A stretch of 10,977 bases of DNA, taken from the NCBI GenBank assembly GCA_039024295.1, contig JBCDIQ010000188.1:1-10977 (forward strand), written 5' to 3'. Under the pieces are notes generated by a model, which searched no databases, was not told where the DNA came from, and saw only the letters and a program-made list of their open reading frames with translations. Made by a program: the position numbers and the translations under genes. The stretch's first letter is position 1. Each line of letters starts with the position of its first letter. This DNA comes from JBCDIQ01 sp039024295 (lineage in GTDB: Bacteria > Bacteroidota > Bacteroidia > J057). Below, piece by piece: positions 1 through 6,640 of the stretch.

Positions 1-153
1 TTGATGGACTTCCATCAACAGCAAATGGGGCGTCCTACAGGAAAAGGAATTACCTCAGAAAATCTTGCTGACATTATCCGTCTGGGTTTTATCAACGCTG
101 GAAAGAAAGCTGGCCCCTTCGAACTAGAGATCGATTACATTCGATTTGAATAG
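1..153 (+). CDS. C-terminal end of a CIA30-like domain protein (partial, 5' end outside window)
   Basis: The reading frame is open from base 1 and ends at TAG 151-153, giving the last 50 residues of a protein whose start lies to the left. The visible tail contains a GRPTGKGI stretch, then a segment reading LGFINAGKKAGPFELEIDYI. This resembles the C-terminal strand pattern of the CIA30 family (complex I intermediate-associated protein 30, a galactose-binding-like beta sandwich), where an 'iGfmiadKqaGpFrLeId.I' ending is typical. Bacterial CIA30 proteins are small, mostly uncharacterised and sometimes fused to NAD-binding domains. The family assignment rests on this short tail only, so another jelly-roll or carbohydrate-binding domain is possible. 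It is followed 20 bases later by a strong hairpin that probably ends its transcript. Confidence 0.55.
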   Translation: MMDFHQQQMGRPTGKGITSENLADIIRLGFINAGKKAGPFELEIDYIRFE

Positions 154-173
154 GAAAGCTGAGGATTTTATGT

Positions 174-204
174 TGGGCTATGTGTTGAAAAAACGCATAG
201 CCCA
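174..204 (+). terminator. Strong hairpin, probable terminator of the CIA30-like gene
   Basis: Bases 174-186 (TGGGCTATGTGTT) pair with 192-204 (AACGCATAGCCCA), giving a 13-bp stem with a single G-U wobble (183/195) and a five-base loop (GAAAA). It starts 20 bases after the upstream stop codon. Only a short T run (205-207, then CTC) follows, so as a plus-strand intrinsic terminator it has a strong stem but a weak tail. It could alternatively be a structured leader of the gene starting at 279. Confidence 0.55.
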
Positions 205-278
205 TTTCTCATGTAGAAAACCCTTTTCAGGATTGTGGCGTTATCGGTTCGTGTCCCTCTCAATCCAACCCACAATTG

Positions 279-2384
279 ATGAAAAGAAACCTTTACCAAC
301 TCATTGCCTTGGCGGCAGCAAGCCTTCTGTTACTTGGAAGTACCTTTGAAGTCTACAACAGTTCTCAGTATCCGGTCAGAAATACCAATGCCCCTGGGGA
401 AAACAGCTGTGGTGGTTGCCACGGGGGAAGGGTAAACACAGGCCCGGGGACAATCGGCTTTAACCTGCCTACCACCTATATCCCGGGTATGATGGATACC
501 CTCACCTATTCCATTTCAGACAACAGCTTTCCCGCAGGCCGATTTGGCTTTACCTTGACGGCTTTACACAGTCGCGACACCATGGCTGGTGATTTTGGCG
601 TCCTGAATTCAGGAACAACCGCTCGACTTCAATCTACTTTTGGGGCCAATAACCCCCGCTTCTACATGGGTCAGCGCAACGCCAACAATATCAACAGCTG
701 GCAATTCCGTTGGCAGGCACCGAGCCGCAATGTCGGCGTCATCACGTTTTACACAGTAGGAAATGCTGCTAATGGCAATTTTAATACCCTGGGAGATAAC
801 ATCTACGAACGAACGTTTCGAATTTTTCCCGCAAGGGGAACAGCTTCCGCCACTTTCACTCCCACAAATACCCAAGTATGTGTAGGTAACTCACTCACAT
901 TTGCCTACACAGGTTCCGGGCCCGCACGCAACTTTTCATGGGATTTTGGCAATGGAGCTTCTTTAGCTACGGCAAATACCCAAGGACCTCATCAGGTTTC
1001 TTATTCCATCAGTGGCACTGCCCAGGTACGCCTGATCGTAGAAGATTCCCTGGGACTCTTTGATACTACCCTAACGACAATCACTGTCAATGATGCTCCA
1101 TCGGTTTCTGCCGGACCAGATCAAAGTTTTTGTGAAGGAAGTCCCGGTGTTACGCTCGACGGCCTTGTAACAGGGGGTTCTCCGGTCTTTACGTATTCCT
1201 GGAATTGTCCTGGCGGTAACTGTGGGTTGAGCAGTGGAGCTGTAGAAGATCCTCTTGCTACCCCTGCTACTATTGGTACAACCTGCTATGGATTCCAGGT
1301 AACAGACGGAAACGGATGTGCGTCAAACATCGACACCGCCTGTGTGACGGTAAACCCAACACCGGTAGTCACTGCAATGGGAGACACCACCATTTGTGCT
1401 GGAGACAGTCTCCAGGTTTCCGCTCAGGCAACTGGCGGTACGAGTTTTACCTGGCAATTCCTGCCTTTGTCTTTTACTTATACCGACGGTCCTTCCACCG
1501 CAACTAGCATTCTTCCTGATAGCACGACCCGGTACTCCGTCTCTGCAGTTGATAATACTACCGGTTGTGCAAGTGCCCCCCTTCCCAACGCGCCTTCCTT
1601 TTTGGTTACCCTAAAGCCAAGCCCCTCGGCCGATGCAGGCACGGACACCCTGATTTGTTTAGGGGATACCATTTCTTTATTTGGTTCCAGTGACCTTTCC
1701 GGTTCAACCTACACATGGTCTACCAATGATGGTGGCTTTCTGAGCGATCCCAACGCACAAACCCCTAGGGTTTCTCCAAATGATTCAGCCACTTACCAAG
1801 TGGTAACCAATGCTGACGGGTGTAGCGGTGACACAGCAACGGTTACCGTATCGGTTCAATCCCCTCCCCCAACTCCAGCGATCATTGACCTCATTGACCG
1901 CCTGGCAGTGAGCGGTGACACCAGTTTTATGTATGAGTGGTATTGCCTGGATCAGAATGGGAATTTCACCTTGATTCCCAATACGGGGAATGCCATTATT
2001 TCTGCAAGTGCCATCGAACAAATATGTGGGGAAGGGAACATCCAAGTCCGGGTAGTAGCCAAAGATGCTCTGGGGTGTGGAACAGATACTTCAGAGGTAT
2101 TTATCAAGGTGTTACTTAGCACGGAAGAATTGCTGGAAAGAAATTTTCGTGTCTTTCCTCAGCCTTTCCAGGAGGTGTGGAATATCCGGTTTGAACAAGC
2201 CTTATTTGCTCCTGTGACCATCGCTTTGCATGATGTTCATGGAAAGTTGCTTACAAAGCGCGTCCTTCGACCAGGGGAATCCCGTCAACTGCAATTTGAT
2301 GCATCTGCTTACCCAAGTGGGCTGTATCTGCTAGCAGTAAGCACTGGCGGGGTATCTGTTACCCAAAAATTGGTCAAGCAATAA
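279..2384 (+). CDS. Secreted multidomain protein: CxxCH motif, choice-of-anchor V/Reeler-like domain, PKD/Ig-like repeats, T9SS sorting domain
   Basis: Start: the frame also opens at TTG 276, but ATG 279 is preferred (701 residues) because it directly precedes a normal signal peptide (MKRN, then a hydrophobic run through about residue 22). Domain order: a short segment with CGGCH at residues 44-48, which fits a c-type heme attachment site; a beta-rich domain at about 60-185 resembling the 'choice-of-anchor V' (Reelin-like) domain, which usually follows such a NAPGE..C..CH motif in Bacteroidota; a PKD-like domain at about 190-271 (WDFGNG at 221-226); further Ig/PKD-like repeats at about 274-360, 362-447 and 450-528, each opening with an 'A.TD..IC.GD' type strand and carrying paired cysteines; a less clear segment at 530-612; and a C-terminal type A sorting domain at about 621-701 (VFPQPFQEVWNI start, YPSGLYLLAV and QKLVKQ end). 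The last part directs export by the type IX system and cell-surface attachment. No enzymatic domain is visible, so an adhesion or structural role is inferred. There is no Shine-Dalgarno sequence. Transcription ends at the hairpin at 2408-2441. Confidence 0.85.
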   Translation: MKRNLYQLIALAAASLLLLGSTFEVYNSSQYPVRNTNAPGENSCGGCHGGRVNTGPGTIGFNLPTTYIPGMMDTLTYSISDNSFPAGRFGFTLTALHSRDTMAGDFGVLNSGTTARLQSTFGANNPRFYMGQRNANNINSWQFRWQAPSRNVGVITFYTVGNAANGNFNTLGDNIYERTFRIFPARGTASATFTPTNTQVCVGNSLTFAYTGSGPARNFSWDFGNGASLATANTQGPHQVSYSISGTAQVRLIVEDSLGLFDTTLTTITVNDAPSVSAGPDQSFCEGSPGVTLDGLVTGGSPVFTYSWNCPGGNCGLSSGAVEDPLATPATIGTTCYGFQVTDGNGCASNIDTACVTVNPTPVVTAMGDTTICAGDSLQVSAQATGGTSFTWQFLPLSFTYTDGPSTATSILPDSTTRYSVSAVDNTTGCASAPLPNAPSFLVTLKPSPSADAGTDTLICLGDTISLFGSSDLSGSTYTWSTNDGGFLSDPNAQTPRVSPNDSATYQVVTNADGCSGDTATVTVSVQSPPPTPAIIDLIDRLAVSGDTSFMYEWYCLDQNGNFTLIPNTGNAIISASAIEQICGEGNIQVRVVAKDALGCGTDTSEVFIKVLLSTEELLERNFRVFPQPFQEVWNIRFEQALFAPVTIALHDVHGKLLTKRVLRPGESRQLQFDASAYPSGLYLLAVSTGGVSVTQKLVKQ

Positions 2385-2407
2385 ATCTGCTGCACAAAAC
2401 TAAGTAC

Positions 2408-2441
2408 CTCCCTGAAAGCAAGTGTTTTCAGGGAGTTTTTT
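2408..2441 (+). terminator. Intrinsic terminator after the T9SS-exported protein gene
   Basis: CTCCCTGAAA (2408-2417) pairs perfectly with TTTCAGGGAG (2426-2435) around an eight-base loop, followed by six T residues (2436-2441). It lies 23 bases after the TAA of the plus-strand gene. Its T tract runs into the reverse-strand stop codon of rimK (2440-2442), so two convergent genes share it. On the minus strand the hairpin is not followed at once by a T run, so it is best read as a plus-strand terminator that may also slow transcripts from the rimK side. Confidence 0.85.
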
Positions 2442-3348
2442 ATGCACCCACATTGTCTTTGGGCCGCCTTTTTTTGCTAGCCGACCGCTCGATGTAGGAA
2501 ATAATTTCTGATGCAATATCCTGATGTGTAGCCCGTTCAATGCCTTCCAGACCAGGAGAAGAATTCACTTCCAGGATTAGGGGTCCTCGAGCAGATTGCA
2601 GCATGTCCACTCCTGCTACGGCCAAGCCCATAGCTTTTGCCGCTTTTAGGGCTGCCGATCTTTCCTTTCGCGAAAGCTTCACCTCAAAGGCACTTCCTCC
2701 CCTGTGGAGATTGGAACGAAACTCCCCTGCCTTTCCCTGCCGTTTCATCGACCCGACTACTTTCCCCTCCACCACCAAGACGCGAATATCTGCCCCCTTG
2801 GCTTCTTTGATGAATTCCTGTACGATTACACGGGCTTTCAAGCCGTTGAAAGCTTCCAAAACAGAGGTGGCAGCCTGTTCGGTTTCAGCCAGTACCACCC
2901 CCAGGCCTTGCGTTCCTTCCAATAATTTAATGACCAGTGGAGTTCCTCCAACACTATCTATTAACTCACGAGTATCACGAGAATAGTTGGTGAAAGCGGT
3001 TTTGGGAAAATCGAGGCCTTCACGTGCCAATAACTGCAAACTCCTCAATTTGTCTCGGGAACGCAACAGTGCCTGAGAGCCCACCACAGAGAAGATGTGC
3101 ATCATCTCAAATTGTCGAACCACTGCCGCACCATAATAGGTCACGGATGCCCCAATTCGCGGAATAATGGCATCAATATCACTCAAAGAATGCTCGCGAT
3201 ACCGAAGATCAGGCTTCCCCTGCTCCATCAGGATGTTGCACTGCAGGTGGTCAATGATTTCTACATCGTGTCCCCGATTTACTGCTGCATCCGCCAGCCG
3301 TCGAGTGGAATAGAGGTGTGCATTCCGAGAAAGAATACCAATTTTCAT
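2440..3348 (-). CDS. rimK: RimK, ribosomal protein S6--L-glutamate ligase
   Basis: RimK is an ATP-grasp ligase that adds glutamate residues to the C-terminus of ribosomal protein S6 (RpsF) using ATP through an acyl-phosphate intermediate. The 302-residue length matches the family (about 300). The pre-ATP-grasp domain covers residues 1-95 (MKIGILSRN start, IIPRIGASVTYYG at 61-73). The ATP-grasp fold follows: K141 and the glycine-rich loop EGTQGLGV (144-151), the QEFIKEAKGADIRV strand-loop (177-190), R211 with NLHRGG (213-218), D248, and the metal-binding E260-x-N262 followed by SSPGLEGIE (263-271). The tail (KKRRPK, 292-297) is strongly basic. ATG at 3346-3348 has no clear Shine-Dalgarno; the gene begins 8 bases after the stop of the RimB-type protease gene, so it is almost certainly co-transcribed and possibly translationally coupled. 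Related LysX/ArgX and MptN/CofF ligases share the fold, but the close match over the whole length and the protease neighbour favour RimK. Confidence 0.92.
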   Translation of the reverse strand: MKIGILSRNAHLYSTRRLADAAVNRGHDVEIIDHLQCNILMEQGKPDLRYREHSLSDIDAIIPRIGASVTYYGAAVVRQFEMMHIFSVVGSQALLRSRDKLRSLQLLAREGLDFPKTAFTNYSRDTRELIDSVGGTPLVIKLLEGTQGLGVVLAETEQAATSVLEAFNGLKARVIVQEFIKEAKGADIRVLVVEGKVVGSMKRQGKAGEFRSNLHRGGSAFEVKLSRKERSAALKAAKAMGLAVAGVDMLQSARGPLILEVNSSPGLEGIERATHQDIASEIISYIERSASKKRRPKDNVGA

Positions 3349-3356
3349 AGAAAAGG

Positions 3357-3872
3357 TTAAGTTTTAGGGGATTCAGATGAAGATTTTGCTGCCTTTTTGG
3401 CGGCTTTCTTTTTTTTCCTTTGCTGGGTATAGGAGAGGTCCACTTTACTTACATCCACCAGGAAATGAGCTCGTAAGAGTCGACGTCCCAACAGGACAGG
3501 GGTATTCATGTTTGAGCGATCTGTCAGGGCAAGCTCTATGGGAAAAGTTTTTTCGAATAATTTGATGTTTGCCTCAATCAGGAACCGTTCTTCCAGGTAT
3601 CCATTAGATGAGCGTATTTTTCGTTTACGGAATTTGGTAAAGGTGAAAGGGTTGCCGTGATGGGCCTTATGTGTAGGATCCAGTAAAGAAAAGGTAAGGG
3701 ATTTTCCATCTTCGGAAAGGGAGATGTATTCACAATGAATGGCCGAGGTGAAGGCTCCTGTATCAATTTTCACTTCCAATTTTTTCAGCTTTAGGGAGGG
3801 AAAATCTGCTTTGTCCTTTCTGCCGATAATCTGGCGTTTCCGGTTGGACTTTTTCTTTATCTTTTTTCCCAT
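3357..3872 (-). CDS. rimB: RimB-type retropepsin-like protease (Pfam Zn_protease / 'ATP-dependent zinc protease' family)
   Basis: The 171-residue protein carries an IIGRKD start (15-20), the aspartic-protease-like signature KIDTGAFTSAIH (35-46, catalytic-type Asp37), a SSNGYLEERFLIEANIKL strand pair (88-105) and LTDRSNMNTPVLLGRRLL (116-133). These are the landmarks of the small retropepsin-like family historically labelled 'ATP-dependent zinc protease'. In Pseudomonas fluorescens the rimK neighbour of this family, RimB, has been reported to act on glutamated S6; that role is inferred here from adjacency to rimK. Both termini are highly basic (GKKIKKKSNRKRQ at 2-14; RKKKKAAKKAAK at 152-163), which would suit ribosome or RNA contact. 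No signal peptide or membrane segment is seen. The gene overlaps the end of the Nudix gene by 16 bases and lies 8 bases before rimK. An AGGAAG about nine bases before the ATG is a plausible ribosome binding site. Confidence 0.85.
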   Translation of the reverse strand: MGKKIKKKSNRKRQIIGRKDKADFPSLKLKKLEVKIDTGAFTSAIHCEYISLSEDGKSLTFSLLDPTHKAHHGNPFTFTKFRKRKIRSSNGYLEERFLIEANIKLFEKTFPIELALTDRSNMNTPVLLGRRLLRAHFLVDVSKVDLSYTQQRKKKKAAKKAAKSSSESPKT

Positions 3873-4309
3873 GGGAGTACTTCCTGATAGGGTTCTGACA
3901 AATACAAGCCGTTCCGTAACACTGATTGAGCTACCGTAGAAAGTTTTGCAGGTAGCATATCCACTTTAGCCCACTTAATTCCCAGACACTTTTTGGGCTC
4001 ACGATTTACCGGGGTGCCCGTCCATTTGTGTGCCACAAATACAAAATGAACTTTGCGGGTCTGGCCTTTTTCACTGTAAATAACCCTGCAAAATTGCAGG
4101 TTTTCAGGGCTTAACATTACCCCCACTTCTTCAAACGCCTCCCGGATAACGGCACTAATAGGCGTTTCATTTTTCTCAACATGGCCTCCTACCAGCCCAA
4201 AACCTCCTCCTTTGTACCTGGGCCGCTTTTGGAGTAATACCTTACCTTCGCGCCGCAATACGACCCTGGCAAGCAACTGCGTACGTCGGATTTGCTTTTT
4301 GGTGCTCAT
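3857..4309 (-). CDS. Nudix hydrolase
   Basis: Nudix enzymes hydrolyse a nucleoside diphosphate linked to another moiety, using Mg2+ or Mn2+. The 150-residue single-domain protein has a complete Nudix box at residues 42-64: G42, E48 and the REAFEEVGV stretch 56-64, matching GX5EX7REUXEEXGU with all catalytic glutamates present. It is cytoplasmic, with no signal peptide. LLARVVLRREGKVLLQKRP (12-30) is the usual first beta hairpin. The substrate cannot be read from the sequence; NUDT1/MutT-like or ADP-ribose-type activity are both open. Its last 16 bases overlap the RimB-type gene and rimK follows, so it is the first gene of a tight three-gene unit. It starts 30 bases after the stop of the GH73 gene, so it may belong to a longer transcript. 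The ATG start at 4307-4309 is preferred as no upstream in-frame alternative is needed. Confidence 0.88.
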   Translation of the reverse strand: MSTKKQIRRTQLLARVVLRREGKVLLQKRPRYKGGGFGLVGGHVEKNETPISAVIREAFEEVGVMLSPENLQFCRVIYSEKGQTRKVHFVFVAHKWTGTPVNREPKKCLGIKWAKVDMLPAKLSTVAQSVLRNGLYLSEPYQEVLPWEKR

Positions 4310-4339
4310 CTTGTTCCGAATTGCAACTTATGGTACCTG

Positions 4340-4846
4340 TTACTTATCATACTGATACAGGTCATACCGTTCTATCAGGCTGATCAATCGTTTGGGATAG
4401 GAGGAAGCGGTGGCATATCCTGCCTTCTTCAGTCCTCTTGCCCATTTTTTATACTGAAAAGGAGGGTAATTGAATAAAAACGCATACCTCGATCGGTTTT
4501 TGAGAAAATCAGAATGGTCCCGGTAGGATTCTACTGCGCTGCTGTATTTCCTGTACCGAGCCCCCTTGCGGCGGATCACAGGTCCGGACCAGGTTTTGTC
4601 TGCTTTGATGCCAAAGTGATTATTGCCTTTTACAGCGAGTTTACTGGTGCCAAACCCTGATTCTAGTATGCCCTGCGCCAGGGTGATGCTAGCCGGAACA
4701 CCGGTACGCTTCATTTCCGAAATGGCAATTGACTTATAAGTACTGATATACTGCTCCACACTTGCAGATTGTGCGAAAGAAGTCGTAACCCAAGCACCAA
4801 ACACCCAGACAAAGAGCTGCCATTTAAGAAAAATTTCTCTTTTCAT
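4340..4846 (-). CDS. Exported GH73-type N-acetylglucosaminidase (peptidoglycan hydrolase, FlgJ-C-like)
   Basis: The protein (168 residues) begins with a signal peptide (MKREIFLKWQ, then hydrophobic residues, with likely cleavage after TSFA, residue 25). The mature part is a single glucosaminidase domain: VEQYISTYKSIAISEM (30-45), ASITLAQGILESGFGTSKLA (52-71) with the expected catalytic Glu62, NNHFGIK (75-81), and YRKYSSAVESYRDHSDFL (98-115), the usual substrate-cleft helix region. It would cut beta-1,4 bonds next to N-acetylglucosamine in peptidoglycan in the periplasm. Many Bacteroidota relatives carry LysM repeats after this domain; here the protein stops just after it, so it has no wall-binding module of its own. 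It sits 71 bases after the ViaA-like gene and 30 before the Nudix gene. A small inverted repeat lies directly upstream of its ATG (4855-4869). Confidence 0.88.
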   Translation of the reverse strand: MKREIFLKWQLFVWVFGAWVTTSFAQSASVEQYISTYKSIAISEMKRTGVPASITLAQGILESGFGTSKLAVKGNNHFGIKADKTWSGPVIRRKGARYRKYSSAVESYRDHSDFLKNRSRYAFLFNYPPFQYKKWARGLKKAGYATASSYPKRLISLIERYDLYQYDK

Positions 4847-4854
4847 GCTTATTC

Positions 4855-4869
4855 GTTTCGGGGCGAAAC
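4855..4869. promoter_or_regulatory. Perfect 6-bp inverted repeat just upstream of the GH73 gene
   Basis: GTTTCG (4855-4860) and CGAAAC (4864-4869) flank a GGG spacer. On the minus strand the hairpin would end 8 bases before the ATG of the glucosaminidase gene (4846), close enough to affect ribosome access. It has no T run, so it does not look like a terminator of the ViaA-like gene. It could also be a chance palindrome. Confidence 0.25.
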
Positions 4870-4917
4870 TTATGAACTGATTGGGAAGAAACCTAATGAT
4901 TTTGGAAGTCGAACTAT

Positions 4918-6543
4918 TCAGATAATCCGATTCCCTATTTCGTTCAATTTCCCAGCCAATTCTTTTATGATGCCCTTTTTTCTAGGATCGTAAATCCAAT
5001 TGGAATCAAATACATTCAACACTTGTTCCAACGGCTTTTCTGAAAGGGTAAGGCTGTGAAATTGGGTGCTTTTATTTTGTTGGAAATGCCTAACGCCCCG
5101 CATGATTTCTTCTTCTACTCGGTACATGATAAAGTCTGAAATGACCAACACATCTGCATCGCGGTAGTTTTCTCCACGGAGTTGCCTGAGCACTTCATGG
5201 AGTGCCAAAGAGATGTCGGTCCCTCCCCGAAAAGACATTTGCAAAAACTCGGCAATGCGGTCAATGGAATTGGCCACTTCAAATAAGTCTATGGTTTTGA
5301 TCCCAACGGAAAAATTGATGAGGTACGCCCTACGGTTTTGCTCGGCAGCCATGCGGATAATGGCAAAGGTCACCACCTTGGCGATCTGCTCAGCCCGCCC
5401 GGTCATGGAATCGGAGGTATCCACACAGACAATGAAAGGGCCTTTTTCTTTTTGCTTTACCTTCCGGTCCGTCTCGGTAAATTCATGCTCACTGGTCACC
5501 AATTGACGGTCGATGTACCGAAAGGTCATCAATTGCTTATCTGCATATTTTTGTAGGAAAACGGTTTCTGTATCTGGATCGGCCAGCAGGCTGGTTTCTG
5601 AAGTCAATAAGGCATTCAGGTCATTGCTGGCATGTACGCCATCAATCTCTGCCTTTGCATCATAGTCTTCCATCCATTGTTTGCGAACAATAATACGCTG
5701 GAAGGTTTCCTCCTCAATTTCAATCTCAGCTTCGCGCATCTTTCCCAGCATATCCACCAATTCCCGGATAGAATCATCATCTTCCAACAGCTCCCGGTAC
5801 TTTTCCAGGACATTGAAACTGGTGTCCTTCCACAGCTCTCTGGATAAATCCCAATAACGTCCGGTGTACTCAGAAAACGGATTGATCAGCTCAGTAAGCT
5901 GGTTGTATTCGTTTACCTTTGCCTCAATCAGCTCCTGAAAAGTCTCCTGAGACTCTCCAACCTTTCGAAGTTGGTATTCCAGCTTCTTGCCTTGCAACAA
6001 CGCATCCCACTGGGCCAGCATATCTGTGAAAATGATGTCCAGATCTGCCAGCTCTTCTTCTTTCATTTCCTCAAAGCCTCGATTTTTTATCAGCCCTTTA
6101 TATTTATCTTCGTAAAATCCCACGTCAAGGTCTTCCCGAGTATATACGCCCCGAAGGTAGTTGACCGGAAGGTGCCAGCAGCCCACAAATCTTTTCAATG
6201 GGGTCAGGTTCCATTGCTGCAACCGGCTTTCTTCCTCTTCGAAGGGATTTTTTTCGTTGGCCTTGAGGTGCGCCTTTCGCATCCAGTTCAATGTATCGCA
6301 TATAATCTGCTCTGAGACAGCTTCTTTCCGTCGAACCAGTTCCAATAGGTCTTCACTTTCAAACAGATGATCTAAGGTCCGGGAAAAGTACTGGTAATAG
6401 GTATCCTCCAGGATAGGGGGTAATTCTTCCTCATACCCAGCCAGTTTCTTGAGGTACTGCACCAAATATCGGCGCATTTTGCGATCCAGTAGTCCTCCAA
6501 ATTCTATAAATCGCTCAAATTCTTCTTCCAGGTTTATGGCCAT
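4918..6543 (-). CDS. viaA: ViaA-like VWA-domain protein
   Basis: The 541-residue cytoplasmic protein has a long, charged, helical N-terminal and middle part (1-360) and a C-terminal von Willebrand A domain (about 368-515). The metal-ion-dependent adhesion site is intact: DTSDS (D375, S377, S379), T442 in GGTDIS, and D470 in VLVISDF. The stretch EIDGVHASNDLNALLTSETSLLADPDTETVFLQ.. (from 299) followed by KQLMTFRYIDRQ before the VWA domain resembles the region preceding the VWA domain in E. coli ViaA (483 residues). ViaA works with the MoxR-type AAA+ ATPase RavA, stimulates it and is linked to respiratory complexes, membrane lipids and aminoglycoside sensitivity. Here no AAA+ gene flanks it: the upstream neighbour is an alpha/beta hydrolase and the downstream one a glucosaminidase. 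The rest of the genome must supply a partner, or the protein works differently. ATG at 6541-6543; no Shine-Dalgarno sequence. A CoxE-like VWA protein is a less likely alternative. Confidence 0.75.
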   Translation of the reverse strand: MAINLEEEFERFIEFGGLLDRKMRRYLVQYLKKLAGYEEELPPILEDTYYQYFSRTLDHLFESEDLLELVRRKEAVSEQIICDTLNWMRKAHLKANEKNPFEEEESRLQQWNLTPLKRFVGCWHLPVNYLRGVYTREDLDVGFYEDKYKGLIKNRGFEEMKEEELADLDIIFTDMLAQWDALLQGKKLEYQLRKVGESQETFQELIEAKVNEYNQLTELINPFSEYTGRYWDLSRELWKDTSFNVLEKYRELLEDDDSIRELVDMLGKMREAEIEIEEETFQRIIVRKQWMEDYDAKAEIDGVHASNDLNALLTSETSLLADPDTETVFLQKYADKQLMTFRYIDRQLVTSEHEFTETDRKVKQKEKGPFIVCVDTSDSMTGRAEQIAKVVTFAIIRMAAEQNRRAYLINFSVGIKTIDLFEVANSIDRIAEFLQMSFRGGTDISLALHEVLRQLRGENYRDADVLVISDFIMYRVEEEIMRGVRHFQQNKSTQFHSLTLSEKPLEQVLNVFDSNWIYDPRKKGIIKELAGKLNEIGNRII

Positions 6544-6606
6544 GCATAAGTGGGTTTAGGGTTCTCGGTTTACAGTTTTCATTTTTGAGAAGATTTAACT
6601 TCAAGG

Positions 6607-6640
6607 AACTGTGGACTGATAACTGTCTACTGATAACTCT
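6607..6640. repeat. 14-bp tandem repeat, 2.4 copies, between the ViaA-like and alpha/beta hydrolase genes
   Basis: The unit AACTGTGGACTGAT (6607-6620) is followed by AACTGTCTACTGAT (6621-6634; two mismatches) and a partial AACTCT (6635-6640), which directly abuts the reverse-strand stop codon (6641-6643) of the alpha/beta hydrolase gene. Further toward the ViaA-like start the gap is also made of drifting T/G-rich words (CTCGGTTTACAGTTTTCA, about 6563-6580). Such ACTGATAACTGT-type words recur between genes in many bacterial genomes; this is recalled knowledge, not a search result. Confidence 0.6.

Noticed and set aside
2540..2986. Open frame of 148 residues on the plus strand, opposite rimK
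   Set aside because: It lies fully inside rimK, whose motifs are intact, and its own product is a compositionally odd Ser/Pro/Thr-rich sequence without family features; it is a by-product of rimK codon use.
2440..4846. Idea that GH73, Nudix, RimB and RimK form a toxin or defence system
   Set aside because: All are well-known housekeeping families with intact catalytic motifs, and there is no mobility gene, immunity-like partner or composition shift nearby.
5971..6315. Open frame of 114 residues on the plus strand, opposite the ViaA-like gene
   Set aside because: It lies inside a well-supported gene and reads as a Phe/Leu-rich mirror of an acidic, Glu-rich coding region, the usual antisense artefact.
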